From Echinarachnius parma (lineage: Eukaryota; Echinodermata; Echinoidea; Clypeasteroida; Echinarachniidae): a DNA stretch of 64,000 bases. The notes beneath the pieces are model-generated. The model was not told the DNA's origin. It saw only the letters and a program-made list of their open reading frames with translations, and did no database searches. The translations under genes were made by a program, and so were the position numbers. The DNA lies in NCBI GenBank assembly GCA_037951105.1, contig JBAMJV010002089.1, forward strand, positions 46,577-110,576, in the 5' to 3' direction. Below, piece by piece: positions 33,899-46,268 of the stretch; position 1 is the stretch's first letter, and every line of letters starts with the position of its first letter.

Positions 33899-34135
33899 AG
33901 AATGGTCAGAAGCTATTATAAACCTGACATAAACCCGGAGGATACAAATAAACTTGGGGATATATGCGAGGGATCACGGAAGCGATACAGCTTTTTGTAA
34001 TAATTAATTCAAACATAATTAATTCAAACATAACTTTTTGTTAGAAGTATCAAATAATTGAGTGTTGTTGCTTTTAAATATGTTTTATTCCAAGGCTACA
34101 AATGGCGTTCCATAATTGTTTGGTCCAACTTCGAG

Positions 34136-34702
34136 TTAAAGGGATAGTTGAGTTTTGGTAGACAAAATAATTGCTTGTGAAATAATGAAAAACTCTGTGT
34201 CAAATTTGAAAGAACATACAATTTTAATGACAGAATAAACTTTATTTGATCAAAATTGGTTCAGAGATGGCTGAAATATCCATAAATGTAACCATTTGTA
34301 ATTATTTCAGGGCCCCACAATAATTCAATAATTTTGAACCAGCCGTTTGAAAAAAGAAAGAAAAAAATGCTTACAATTTTCAAAAATTTACAAAAGATGT
34401 CTTTAAATATTTGTAGATGATTTTTTAATTTAATAATTATTTTAACGAAACATCACATGCACAATTTTGTATTAAAAATGTTTGAAACCAATGAGTTTTT
34501 AGAGTGCTCCCTCTTGAGTTTTAACCGCTCTTTTTGAATAATAACAGGCTTTTAACTTAGTCATTTGTAATTTTTGTATACCTTTTGAGCATGGTGGAGT
34601 TATAACTATTAGTTTGTAATGTAATGGTGCAGGTTTTGGTTACTAAAACTCAGTTTAACGAAAACTGTACTCTTTTTACCAAAATTCAACTTTCCCTCTT
34701 AA
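34136..34702 (+). mobile_element. TTAA element, family M4, 567 bp
   Basis: TTAA|AGGGATAGTTGAGTTTTG to TTCAACTTTCCCTC|TTAA. Interior GATCAAAATTGGTTCAGAG and GCATGGTGGAGTTATAACTA. It ends in the same TTAA that starts the next element. Confidence 0.88.
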
Positions 34703-35240
34703 AGGGGTAGTACAGTTTTGGTAAGGCTGAACTTTAGTAACCAAACCTGGACAGTAACATTATAAACTAATAGTTATAACTCCACCATGCTCGAAAGGTA
34801 TACAAAATTACAAACGACTAAGTAAAAAGCCCGTTATCATTCAAAAAGAGCCATTAAAACACAAGAGAGCGCTTTCTGAAAAGGCATTGGTTTCAACCAT
34901 TTTTCATATTAAATTATGCATGTAATGTTTTATTGAAATAATGATTGAATAGAGAGATCATCAACAACTATTTAAAAAAACGCTTTTAAAATTTTTTGAA
35001 AAATTGCAAGCATTAAAAATTTTTTTTTTAAATCATCTAATTATTTGGGCCCCAAATAATTATAAGATCAGATATATTTATTGATATTTCAGCCGTTTCT
35101 GGGTCAATTTTGACCAAATAAAGTTTGTTCTGCCATTAAAATTGCATGTTCTCTCAAATTCGACACTCAGTTTTTCATTACCCCACAAAAAAATTGTGAT
35201 GTGCAGCGCCCTCTCTACCAAAACTGAACTACCCCTTTAA
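34699..35240 (-). mobile_element. TTAA element, family M4, inverted neighbour, 542 bp
   Basis: TTAA|AGGGGTAGTACAGTTTTG to AACTGAACTACCCCT|TTAA, in reverse orientation to its neighbour, so 34136-35240 forms a ~1.1-kb imperfect palindrome. Both lie inside GTCCAACTTCGAG...GTTCAACTTAGAATC, a broken copy of the fold-back family at 40178. Confidence 0.88.
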
Positions 35241-35350
35241 GTTCAACTTAGAATCTTTGTGAAACATCCCCCAGTCCGTGAATTCCCCTTTAAATCTGGG
35301 CCCTCCTGTGCAGCTCAAATTCAGGCCCTGTCTCATAAAACTTGTTTCCA

Positions 35351-35612
35351 ATTGAAGAGCTTATTTCCAAAAGGGGCTATATCCACTTTTTCAATTTCTG
35401 AGAAAATCAGTTTTCTTTGTCCTACTTTGTACACGTGCCTATGGGAATATGAAAATTGAACGTTCCATATTTTGATTTTGATCTCGTAATTCGTCCTAAA
35501 ATTTAGATTTCTAGATAGCTACGTAGCTTTTTAATGACCTGATATCGTTAATTCTTGTTTTTCTTCTGGAAAGTGGATATAGCCCCTTTTGGAATTAAGC
35601 TCTTCAATTGTT
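35351..35612. mobile_element. Fold-back element (GGGGCTATATCCAC)
   Basis: CAATTGAAGAGCTTATTTCC...GGGGCTATATCCACTTT is inverted as AAAGTGGATATAGCCCC...AAGCTCTTCAATTG. Confidence 0.8.
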
Positions 35613-36359
35613 GTATACAACTAGTCATGAATGTCCCAATTATAATTTATTGTAATTAATTATAACTTCTATAGATGGAAACAGCCAAAATGCTCCACTT
35701 GCGTTGATTGGCTTTTGGCATAGGAGTTATGATTACTGGACTTTTTATACAACAACTCAAACAACTTTTGTTTATGAAAGAGGGCCCTGATCATCACCCT
35801 AAGGTGTAACCTCGGTTAATGAATTGAAAAGTTCTGTATTCATAATTTGAAAACTAACCATTTGTTTTGGCATGACAACCCCCCCCCCCCCCCAAAAAAA
35901 AACAAAAAAACAGAAAACAAAAAAATTGAAAAATTGAAAAAAAAATTAAAAAAATAAAGATTATAGTATGTATTTATGTATTTATCTATCTATCTACTGG
36001 AAACCGTTCAGATGATTTGTAAATCGTGGATACTCCCTTTGAATAAATAATATTCTGCTCCTATACTAATCCCCAAAAGAAAAAGACGAACCTAAATTGA
36101 CCTTTCAGTGAGGGCCTACTTTAAGGTCATGAATGGTCTTCGAAAAATAGAATTATTCTTCACTTTCAAATGCATAGCACCGTTAAATTGATAATATATT
36201 GGTCGACTGCTCCTTTTAATACACAGTTCATATTTATTCACATATTTTTGTGTTCAGATTCTGTCCGGGGCTTCTTATCCACCAACTGGCTTTTCTTCTT
36301 GTGGTTAATTTTTTTTTTTTAATTTTTATATCATTCATAGTCAGTGAAGTAGGCAAGTA

Positions 36360-36570
36360 CCCTTGACCCAAAGAGTGTCTTTTGTCTATTTAAAAAAACA
36401 AGTATTACAGTATTTACATGGTATATGGGACCCTTTTATGCCTCCGCAACGAATTACCGGAGGCATTATTATTACCTTGAAACAAAGATTATCTTTTGTC
36501 TATTTAAAAAAACAAGTATTTATAGGGTATTTACATGGTATATGGGACCTTTTTATGCCTCCTTTTTATT
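36360..36570 (+). repeat. ~117-bp direct duplication with CGGAGGCAT
   Basis: TCTTTTGTCTATTTAAAAAA...TTTACATGGTATATGGGACC occurs at about 36378 and 36491; ATGCCTCCG...CCGGAGGCAT lies between. Confidence 0.75.
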
Positions 36571-37722
36571 ACAATGAGTTATTCCCTATTTTACCATCTC
36601 AAACCAAATATAATTGATGAAAGCTATAAATGAAAGATAAAATGTTCAACTATTTGTATGGCATTGTTCACAAACAATGCTTGCCCCCCCCCCCCCCTCC
36701 TTCCCCAATGCATTGTGTTTTCGGATGGAATCGGTGCGCCTGGTGGTTAATATACCAGCAAATACGGTACCCATTACCGTGGAAATACCCAAAACACACT
36801 TTTAGTAAACAAGGGTGTCCAACTACATGGAAAGGACAAGCCTATGATATTAGAAAAGTAATGTATAAAACTTGCATCAGTTTTTTGTGTAAATATTAAA
36901 CGGGATAGTACAAATTTGGTTAAGAAGGCGCTTCAAAAAATCATTAATTTGTGAGGCAGACAAAAACTGAGTGTAGGAACTGCAAGACCACAAAAATGTC
37001 AAAACAAAAGAACGTTTTAATGTTAACATGCACAACTTGCAATATTTGCTGGCCCTGATACAAAATGGTGTGGCCTCAAACAAAGCAAAATTTAAAAAAA
37101 AAGTCTGCTAATTTTAAGTGCCCAGTCGGGAAAGTACAAATTTACATTTGGTGCTCCAAAGCAAATTTTTGGTAGCTCATGGGCCAGCGAGATTGAAGGC
37201 TCATGAGATGGTTTGTGAGCAAGACTGTAACCATACACTGAAACAATTAATATGAGTTTTAAATAAATTGTATAATGTTGCTAGCAGTCACACCTCCCCT
37301 TAAAGTGTTCTGAAATGGGCAGAGTAATGGGTCTGATAGGGTCATAACTTTTGTATGCACTTTTAATAAAGACTAAGTGAAATGAAGCATCTCTAACTTT
37401 CCATTGCCATGCTCATGTGCAGGGTTGAGGGATTGAAATGAAGGACTCGATCAATTGCTCAAGATGCAACACTTTGGGACCTTTTGGGTACATTATTATT
37501 ATTATTATTATTATTATTTTTTTTTTGGGGGGGGGGGGGGTTATAGGTCCTTGAGTGAAAAAATAGTATGAGGGATATAAAGGCAAATAATCAAAATCTT
37601 CTTCAATCAGGTGATGGATGCAAACGAACGTTGCCTTGGTGATCTCCACTTGGGCATGTCAGTATCCTGGAAGATCACCTCGTAGTTTATGATTATTTGC
37701 TTACTGTTTGCTGCCCCTGCAG
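36571..37722. other. Intron C-D distal part: M4 fragment at 36896-37000, (ATT)n and G run at 37493-37540
   Basis: GGGATAGTACAAATTTGG...AAACTGAGTGTAGGAA is a decayed M4 start. No exon seen. The 89- and 78-codon frames cross C and G runs and are not supported. Confidence 0.55.
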
Positions 37723-37898
37723 CCGGTGCTGAGACGATCCTGACAGCAGACCAGGCAGTGCGAGGAGGGAAACTGATTGACCTCAAGCTGACTGTGGACA
37801 AGGCCGTGGAACAGTGTCCAAGCGTCAAACGAGTCCTCGTGTCTCGGCGGACGGGGAACGATGTCGCCATGTATGATCGAGATATTCCCCTGGAGGAG
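37723..37898 (+). CDS. ACSS1: ACSS1-like exon D (residues 100-158)
   Basis: Acceptor ctgcccctgcag ends at 37722; donor is GAGGAG|GTGAGT. Encodes GAETILTADQAVRGGK, a helical stretch with AVEQCPSVKRVLV, and ends DRDIPLEE. The family has ITFNQGLRGGR...AVKHCPTVQHVLV...DLDVPLEQ here. RGGK marks the nucleotide-binding subdomain loop common to this family. Entry is phase 1 from exon C and exit is phase 0, so exon E starts on a whole codon. Confidence 0.94.
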
Positions 37899-38050
37899 GT
37901 GAGTGTCACAGCAAAAGAGAAAGCAAAATGCTTATAAAAGGTGAAGGAAATCCTAACCTTTTGACTTACTGGATGTGGTGAGAGCATAACTCCTGTCATT
38001 TCTAGTCACTTATTTCCTCTTGAATATTCCCAATAGCGTAAATAATAATT

Positions 38051-38285
38051 ATTTTATGGACCCCTGACGTCTGCTTTCAATGCCTACAGGAGGCGGCCAT
38101 TTCTTCAACTTCTCGCGGGGAAATGAAGTGTCAGGCGGAGAACACAATAGTGGGTTACGAGATGCTATTGTGTTCTCCGCCTGCCACGTCATTTCAGCGC
38201 GAGTAATTGAAGAAAGTTGAAGACTAGTTGAAGAAATGGCCGCCTCCTGTCGGCATTGAAAGCAGATGACAGTGTTCCATAAAAT
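38051..38285. mobile_element. Fold-back element, ~235 bp, CTGCTTTCAATGCC arms
   Basis: ATTTTATGGA...CTGCTTTCAATGCC...AGGAGGCGGCCATTTCTTC on the left pairs with the reverse on the right; GGCGGAGAACACAATAG and CTATTGTGTTCTCCGCC pair at the centre. Confidence 0.9.
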
Positions 38286-38847
38286 ATTGATTATTTTTAT
38301 AATTTGGAATATATTGAAGAGGAAATAAATTTGTCCCTATTTCCAGAATTGAAATGTTGGCGGTTATGGGACACTATGACGTCATTATATGGCCATGGGA
38401 ATCTAAAATTTGCAGTTTTTATTGATTTCCTAATTTTGACTATGTAATGATGCTTATATCTCCCTCAATTATGCTTGAATTTGTCCCAAATTTTGATATG
38501 TTGTAGCTAAGATCAAGAGCTAAATGTTATGTGTTCATCTGGTTTTGCTCAGATGATGGCAATCATATTGGATTTTTTTATTGCAATCTTAGCGTCCAAA
38601 CCTCAAGATATTCAGGGTAAAACGTTATATTTCTTTTGTTTCGTAACTCCATATGGGCTGGTGCTTTTACCCTTGACAGCGGCAATCGGCTCCCCAAAAG
38701 GCGGTCTTCGAAGCGGCACATACCCATGTTGCTAATATATGCGAGAGCCCCACCCCGACCTGGATTATAAGCCCTCTCTCCCTCTCTGATCTTCACCGTA
38801 CGAACTCACGGGTTGTACGCTGCATATGATTTGCATCACTTGTGTTA
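38286..38847. other. Intron D-E, no gene; fragment of CCTGCCAAC element at 38330-38367
   Basis: TTTGTCCCTATTTCCAGAAT followed by TGAAATGTTGG matches the right end of 24474-24867. No exon seen. Confidence 0.5.
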
Positions 38848-39248
38848 TATACAGAAGCTATGACGTCATAAAAATCTATGTTAAGTATTTTCAAATTTTA
38901 ACTTCATTTTCCGAAAGAGCATAAAAAATAGTGTCCAAATACCGAAAATCAATTGAATATGTTAAGTATTGGCTGAGATATGCCCATCCGAATGATTTGT
39001 TTGTCAATAGGAAATCAGTGTTATAGTGCTCTGGTTCATAATTTTATGAAATATTGAAATATTGAAATAAAATTCATTCGGATGGTCATATCTCAGCCAA
39101 TACTTAACATATTCAATTGATTTTCGGTATTTGGACATTATTTTTGGTATTTGGACATTATTTTTGATGCTCTTTCGGAAAATGAAGTTCAAATTTGACA
39201 ATTCAAAAAATAGATTTTTGATGACGTCACACTTCACCACTCTATACA
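38848..39248. mobile_element. Fold-back element (GGATGGTCATATCTCAGCC)
   Basis: Left arm ACGTCATAAAAATCTATG...CAATTGAATATGTTAAGTATTGG pairs with the right arm CCAATACTTAACATATTC...ATGACGTCACACTTC. Fragments of this family lie near 2427 and 46460-46610. Confidence 0.85.
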
Positions 39249-39299
39249 GGGATCGCTATCTGGTATAGATGGTGCAGTTTCACATGATTTTTAGTGATT

Positions 39300-39556
39300 A
39301 GGCCATGTGTGTTGACATTGTTGGAACTATGACGGAATAAGTGACTGATCTATCAAAAGTAAGTATTAAGTTATTAGACTTCATATGTGTTAATGATGTG
39401 TTAATGATATCACTTTGAATTTTCTCTCATTGACCATTCATTTAACATAAAATGTTCACAATTTACTCAGTGGACATATCAAATCACTAGAATAAACATT
39501 GTATCAACCATTCATCACTTTTTGAACATGTCAATAAAGTTACTAGATCACTTTAA
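39300..39556 (-). mobile_element. TTAA element, family M1, decayed reverse copy
   Basis: AACATTGTATCAACCATTC, CACTTTTTGAACATGTC and ACTAGATCACT|TTAA match M1 reversed; the left end is not clear. Confidence 0.65.
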
Positions 39557-40177
39557 AGCTTCTTAATAGTGCAATCCTTCATTTCCATATGTGCAAAGTA
39601 AAATTCATTTGTATGCCTCCGCCCATCCATCAGACAATGATCGTATATTCTGTAATGTTGTTAGAAATTGAGAATAAACTTGACAAAAAAGTTGGGGTAC
39701 ATAAAGTTTTATTTTGAAACACAAATTAATTTTTGGGAACAATAGAATTTACAACAATTTTTCCATGCATGTTAATTAATAATTTAAATTTGTGTAAAAT
39801 GTTATGAACTACTATTGCATTGATTTCCCTTTAATGCAGGGTCTGTGTCTACTCTATCAAATTTGTGTAAACATGTGGGGGAAGAAAAAAAACATTTTAT
39901 ATTTATATGTGAACAAAACAGAATGATCCATGTGATTAGTATGATTTTGACAATGTCTAATCAAACATTATACCAGACAACTTTCAGACATGAATGAATG
40001 ACACCCACGCTGTGTTACTTCTGCCACTTGCACATAACCATATTCCATGTCATTGTAGCATGAAGGAGAATTATGCGGTGCATGAAAATATAAAATGTGG
40101 GAAAAGTTTAGGAAACAGCAGGGACTTGGAAATGAGGGCCACCTATTAAACTAACACTCATACTGGGTTTTCTTACT
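39557..40177. other. Intron D-E, no supported feature
   Basis: AT-rich intron DNA; GAATGACACCCACGCTG and GAGGGCCACC recur near 40700 and 41930, a weak dispersed repeat. Confidence 0.5.
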
Positions 40178-40509
40178 GGGGGGTGTTTCACAGAGATCCT
40201 AAGTTGATCTTGGCACTAAGATGGTCTTAAATATTATGGAAAGCCATTAGTGTCTTGAAACAGTTTTGTAAAAGTTATGTTGAAATGCATAAAATGTTGA
40301 TTCAAATCATATATATTTTATAATTATCAAAGAAATTTCATGAATTTTATGTGAAGATCATGAATCTCTTTGATATATGATTTGAATCAACATTTCATGC
40401 ATTTCAACATAACTTTTACAAAACTTTTTCAAGACACTAGTGGCTTTCCATAATATTTAAGACCATCTTAGTGCTAAGATCAACTTAGGATCTTTGTGAA
40501 ACACCCCCC
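40178..40509. mobile_element. 332-bp near-perfect fold-back element
   Basis: GGGGGGTGTTTCAC...GATCCTAAGTTGATCTT on the left pairs along almost its entire length with AAGATCAACTTAGGATC...GTGAAACACCCCCC on the right. Confidence 0.92.
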
Positions 40510-40749
40510 TGGACTTGATAGGTAACACTTACAACCATCATACTTCAAACATTGTGCTTTTAGAAGGTATTTGTTTTGGCTGTGCAATGAAACATTTGTA
40601 TCAATCACTATAGCAACAATCATGCGATACATGAAAGTGCTAACAAAAGTGTTCAAATTTTAAAAGGAAACAACAGGTATATGACATTGAGGGCCACCAA
40701 AGTAATACCCACGCTGGGTTTCTTACTGGTATAGTTAAAACTTACAACC

Positions 40750-41775
40750 ATCGTTATGATCATTATAATAGATTGCATTTATATATTATTGCTTAATACC
40801 GGATTTCTAAGGGTTGTTGCATCCTACTATTGTCCTTGGTCATCAGGCACAGTTCAAACTCGTAACATAATATTATATGACCTATATAGATACTGGTGTG
40901 CGATTGGTCAAAATGCTGTCACGTGACCATCGCTACAAGGATGAGAAGCGTTATATTGTCAAACATGACGTAAATTACATCATACCTCTCAATATAACGC
41001 CGTTATATACAGAGGTATGACGTAACAATACAAACTTTTACTGTCGAGTTGGAATTTGGCGTTTACTTTAGTTGAGCTTGTTCCTGTTTAGAAATACTGT
41101 AGAGTAAAGCCCGGCGCAGACAGAGCCGACTCGACCCGATCCGACTGGTTTAAATCAGGCTAGAGTTGGGCCCGGTCGGTCGGAGCAGATTTATCGCGTT
41201 GAATCGGCCCCAACTGGCATCCGACTGTATCTCGACTGGCAAAATGTGTGTCGCGAGGCACTAAAAACTGAGCCGATCGGAATGACAACCAGTCGAGTCG
41301 GCTCTGTCTGCGCCGGGCATTAGATTTCACCACAAATTTGCTGATTTCTTAACATCTGACACTGCCATTGCAATCAAGAAAGCAAACTAAAAATGGTGAG
41401 TCGGCACAATTCTCTATTATCTTTATTTTTTCTATTTATCTTGATTTGTATCTATATAGGTCATCATAATATAACCAGATATTGACTTTTTCCTTCGGGA
41501 ACCATATAACATTTCATTTCCCTTGGGGAGTTATATTTTTTATCTCGGAATACTATATTTATGTCCCTCGACAAAAATATAATTCCCCTCGAGGATCTCA
41601 AATGTTATATTGCCCCTCTAGGCAGTCAATATCTGTATATTGTGCACCCTCTTAACTCCCTTGGGAGCGTAGTAGCCCAAGCTGCTCCACTATACAGGAT
41701 GCTACAAGCTAATTAACATCCAACCAAGTACCAATTTATACTCTTGGTAGAGAGCAGCAATGGGGATCATACTTC
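40750..41775 (+). repeat. Dispersed TATAGCGC/GGGAGC repeat split by an insertion
   Basis: GGTCATCAGGCACAGTTC (about 40838) and CTCCCTTGGGAGCGTAGTAGCC (about 41652) are parts that are adjacent in the copy at 33005-33290. About 760 bp (roughly 40880-41638) is inserted between them, including the element at 41105. Confidence 0.6.
41105..41322. mobile_element. Miniature element with GCCCGGCGCAGACAGAGCC termini
   Basis: GCCCGGCGCAGACAGAGCCG left is inverted as CGGCTCTGTCTGCGCCGGGC right. Outer bases are TAA and TTA, which would suit a Harbinger-type TWA duplication, but this is not decisive. Confidence 0.8.
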
Positions 41776-42521
41776 AAAACATTGAGCTTTGAATTATCTT
41801 TGGAAGGTATTTGTGTTTGCTATGGAACAAAACATACATTGGTGTTATGATCGCTATAGCAACAATCATTCAGTATATGAAAGTGCAACAATAAGGAAAG
41901 AATAAGGAATCAGCTGGAGACATGTCATTGAGGGCCACTAAAAAGTAATACTAAAAATAATCATTGACAAAACATTGAGCTTTTATAAAGCAATTGCGTA
42001 AACGTGTGGAAAATGGCATATCAGTTCAACTTTCTCTTTTGTATGTGTAAACATGAGAACAAAGGCTATACATCAGACATTCTACAAGAAAACATACACA
42101 CCCATGCTGTGCAGCATGGCATGGGTAACGTGTGCGCAACCATTTGTAATGTTTTTTTAATGTTCGGAAAGTTTTTGTGCTTGCGAAAAAAACCCATTTG
42201 TGTTATGATCACTGTATACGTAGCAACAACAATGGCATGTGGTACATAAAATTGCAACCATTGGGAAATAATAAGAAAATAATAGTGGTCATGTTCTTTG
42301 ATGCTGCAAAATTGCTAGAATAATACAAATTGTTTTAATGTGATGAATTTAACCCGTCTCTTCTATTCTATCGCCAAGGGGGGGGGGGGGGGGAGGGATG
42401 TTATACAAAGATTAAAAAGTTGGCCATGAAATTATGGTTAGTCATTTGTAGCGCCTTGAAATTAAATATATTCAAAAGCAAAACATGCCAATATTTGAGA
42501 CTTTTCTATTTGTAATGTACA
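41776..42521. other. Intron D-E, no gene
   Basis: AT-rich; G run at 42378-42393. The 81-codon frame at 42004 has no support. Confidence 0.55.
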
Positions 42522-43856
42522 TTAAAGGGATAGTTGAGTTCTGGTAAGGAGAGTACAGTTTTAGTGAAACTGAATTTTAGTAACCAAAACCTGCATCATT
42601 ACATTACAAACTAATAGTTATAACTAGAAAGGAACACAAAATTACAAATGACGTAGTAAAGATCATGTTATCATTCAAAAAGAGCTGTTAAAACGTAAGA
42701 GGGCGCTCTCTAAACACTCATCGGTTTCAACCATTTTGAATAAAATATTGTGCATGTGATGCTTTGTTGAAATAGTGATTAGATAGAGAAATAACCAACA
42801 ACTATTTAAATACCTATTTTGTAACTTTTTGAAAAGAGGAAGCATTTTTTTGAATTTTTAACGGCTGGTTCAAAATTCTCTAATAAACCCGGGGCCCCGG
42901 GTTTATTACAAATTGTTATATTTATGGATATTTCAGCCGTTTCTGAACCGATTTTGATCAAACAAAGATGATTTTATTGTTTAAATATTATGCTCATGGG
43001 CCATTCTTGGTCACGTGTGTGACCCAAAACATGACAAATTTTGAAATGGGATGCTTATATTTCAGTAAGTATGAGACTATAATGATTTTTACTTCATATG
43101 TGACTTAAATATGTTGTAGTCTTTCAAACTTAACACAAAAGATTTTATAAGGATTACGTAACTCAATGTCAGAGGTCAAATGGCATGGGTCACGTGTGTG
43201 ACTTCGCACGGAGCGCTTTTTTCATAACTAAATTTCATTTGGAAAATTCTTTAAAATATGAATAGCTATAATGTTCATCTTATTACCAGAGAAGTACTAT
43301 ACATTTGTAAGTACAACAATAGCAATGAATGAGAATTATATCAAACCGTTGTTTTTTATAGTACTTAATTATGTGGCAACGTCTGGTCACGTATGTGACA
43401 TTTTGGGGTGGTCACGTGTGTGACATGTACAATATGAATGGAAAAATGGGAATTTTATAATATCGGGTTTAGAAAAGAATGAAAGGTTGAATTTTTACAA
43501 AGTTGGTATCAACCTGTACAGGAAAGTGAGAAGAATGAGCTTGCTAATGATCCTTTTGATATCTTGATTATTTTCTGAATTATGATTATTAGAACAATAT
43601 TGAAATATGTAAATTTATGCAAATGAGTAAAAAAGTTTCATTTTAAACTTCAAATCATGTATTTCATGAAACTTTACACATGGATCATTCCAAAAATGGA
43701 ACAAAACTACAGAAAAATAAAACTTCAATTTTTCCGAAAAAGTTTCACTTTTCAAAGAATGGCCCTCTTGCAAATTTTACACTCAGTTTTTCATTACCTC
43801 ACAAACCAATTAAGTAGTCTAGCGCCCTCTCTACCAAAACTCAACTTTCCCTTTAA
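42522..43856 (-). mobile_element. TTAA element, family M4, interrupted (1,335 bp)
   Basis: TTAA at both ends. Reverse complement of 57057-57619 with close identity, including the palindrome ACCCGGGGCCCCGGGTTTATTA, except that 768 bp (42998-43765) is inserted after ATTATGCTC. Confidence 0.88.
42998..43765 (+). mobile_element. Inserted element with GTCACGTGTGTGAC motifs
   Basis: Short inverted ends GGGCCATTCTT and AAGAATGGCCC. GTCACGTGTGTGAC lies at 43010, 43189 and 43411, and GTCACGTATGTGAC at 43386. Insertion is shown by the intact paralogue near 57150. No coding frame of note. Confidence 0.8.
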
Positions 43857-44073
43857 GAACATGAAATCTCTGGATAAAAGTCTTAACGTATATGATTTTT
43901 AAGAAAATTTAATGTTGTGTTAAAAACTATTAACAGCTTTCCATAATTTAAGTCAACTTAGACACATTCTGGTGGGCCCAGACATGATTCGAGAGGGCCC
44001 AAATCAATTTGGGTGGATCCAAATGGAATTATAGTTCTAGAATTAGCTCTTCAAATTATTCGGATATTCAAAT

Positions 44074-44883
44074 ATACAGCCTTGGAAAAAATTCTTAGAC
44101 CAAGCACTTCTTTATCAATTTTTCTGAAGTTTTACATATTTTGTCCATTTTAAATATTTTAAAGAAAAATAAGTTAATGACATACCAAAAGGGGTATAGT
44201 CAATGGTATTACTGATACCTACCATATATTTTCTGCCTTCCATTTTGATCAAAAACATGAATTTTATACAATTGTATGGATTTTGTCCATTCCTTTTTTT
44301 TCTTTCTGGAAGTTGTGATTATATCATATGAAGGTCTGTCCAGTTCGTAACTAGTTTGACTTGTAATAGCACTTTGATTCTTGGTGAGAAGTGCCAAGTC
44401 CCATTAAACTCTGTTGGAGAAGCAAATAATATTTGGATGCTGATTGCCTGTGCTTTAGCAGTATAGATGCCATCTTTAATTGGTCTTACTTCTTTGATAA
44501 GAGCAATTGACTTTCACTTGGCAACTCTGATCAATAATTAATTTACTCATAAACAAGCTCCACAAAGAATGTAAAGACATTTCTATGAAATAAGCACTAC
44601 TTACCAAAACAAAAATCATACAATTTTCCACTATGCATTGAAAACATGTTAATTAACTCATACGTTTTTATGGTAAAAATCTGCACAATTATTCATAAAA
44701 TTTGTGTTTTCTTCAAATTCTAGACATGAAATATGTTGTAGTCATTCCTAATCCCATTGACTATACCCCCTGTGATATGTTATGAAATTTTGTTTCTTTA
44801 AAATGTAATTAAAGTGACAAAATAGTGTAAACTATGTCAAAAATTGAGCAGAAAGTCTAATATTTGTTTCCAAGATTTGTATA
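44074..44883. mobile_element. Tc1/mariner-like non-autonomous element
   Basis: TACAGCCTTGGAAAAAATTC with TTAGACCAAGC on the left, and AGTCTAATATTTGTTTCCAAG then ATTTGTA on the right, inverted over ~150 bp, with TA at both borders. Wording is typical of Tc1-like termini. No transposase frame. Confidence 0.75.
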
Positions 44884-44897
44884 TATCAAGTATATTT

Positions 44898-45260
44898 TTA
44901 AAGGGATAGTTTAGTTTTGGTCAAACTGAATTTTAGTAACTGAAACCTGCACCATTACAGTACAGACTAATAGTTATAACTCCTCCATGCTCGAAAGGTC
45001 ACTGTACACAATTACAAACGACTAAGTAAAAACCTGGTTATCATGATTCAAAAAGAGCCGTTTCAACTCAAGAGGGCGCTCTCTAAAAAGTCATTGCTTC
45101 AACCATTTTCCATACAAAATTGTGCATGTGATGTTTTGTTAATAGAGATATAATCAACAACTATTTAAAAACTTCTTTTGAAATCTTTTGAAAGAAGTGA
45201 ATAAGCATTTTATGTATTAAAAAAAAAAAGTAATGATGTCCCCCGGCAGGGTAGACTTAT
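44898..45260 (-). mobile_element. TTAA element, family M4, truncated
   Basis: TTAA|AGGGATAGTTTAGTTTTG, then ATAGTTATAACTCCTCCATG; resemblance fades near 45260. Confidence 0.7.
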
Positions 45261-46039
45261 TAATAAAATATATATATTGAAATCAAATTTTACAACTAAT
45301 AGAGCATTCGAAAGGGAATTATTCTCGTTTTATGTATTACATGTTTCATTCAATGAACTTTCAAATGGAATTAAAACCAACCAATTTAGTGTCAGGGGGC
45401 ATTTTGGAAAGTACCAATACTCAAGTCTACCTGTAAATGCCAACCCTGCTTTAACCATAAATAACAAAATACATTTCATACAAAGAAAAGTGTGAACAAA
45501 ATGGAATCGAAATGACTTTTTGACTAGTCTTAAATTTTTAAAGTCTTAAATTTTCCCATTTTGGATGGACCGAAATAGAAGAAGAAATGAATAGAATTAA
45601 AACAAAGTAACCAACAAACAAGTCTTCTCTACATGATATATAAAATACAATAAATTTGAGTCGGTCTCTTTTTGTACTTGTTTGTGAGCGCGGTATAAAG
45701 GCGTGTCAAAATTGGAGATGCATGATCAGGGTAGCAAAATCTGTCTTTGTTTCTTTTGTTGCCTGTACAAATATAATACCATAGCTCTCTCTCAACTGGA
45801 AAATAATCAATCATACTAAATCAACCAAGCATAGAATTGAAACAAGAAGTTTGAAAAGAAATGAAAAGTTTAGAATTGTTGTCAGTAGCAGTGCACTTAC
45901 TGATCCGAGACTAGAACTTGATATTCAGGGCTGAGAGGCACGAAACCGACCCAGCCCAATCCCAAAGATAATTGGAATCATTGTCTCTAGGTCAGCAATG
46001 TTAAAATGTACACCGTACCAGAATAACACATATACATGT
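45261..46039. other. Intron D-E, no supported feature
   Basis: AT-rich intron DNA. Confidence 0.6.
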
Positions 46040-46268
46040 ATGAACAAAGCAGAGCACACGCACCTTCTTTGAACGTGGTGTGGCAAGATTGATAGAGCGT
46101 GCGCTCTCTGATGCGTGGGACCCCGAGTTCGAACCCTACCCACTGCGTTTTTCCCTCAAGATAATTTATCCACAATTGAGTGTGCCATATGTCTGCCAGA
46201 ATGCATTGCTCCTAAGGGAGCAGAAAGTGCCCGTTACGTGTGGATTGATATATAAATAAATAAATACA
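46040..46268 (+). mobile_element. tRNA-derived SINE
   Basis: GGCAAGATTGATAGAGCG (A-box-like) and CCGAGTTCGAACCC (B-box-like) are about 35 bp apart, followed by an unrelated body and the tail TATATAAATAAATAAATAC. The CATATGTCTGCC and CCTAAGGGAGCAGAAAGTG body is not a tRNA. Confidence 0.75.
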
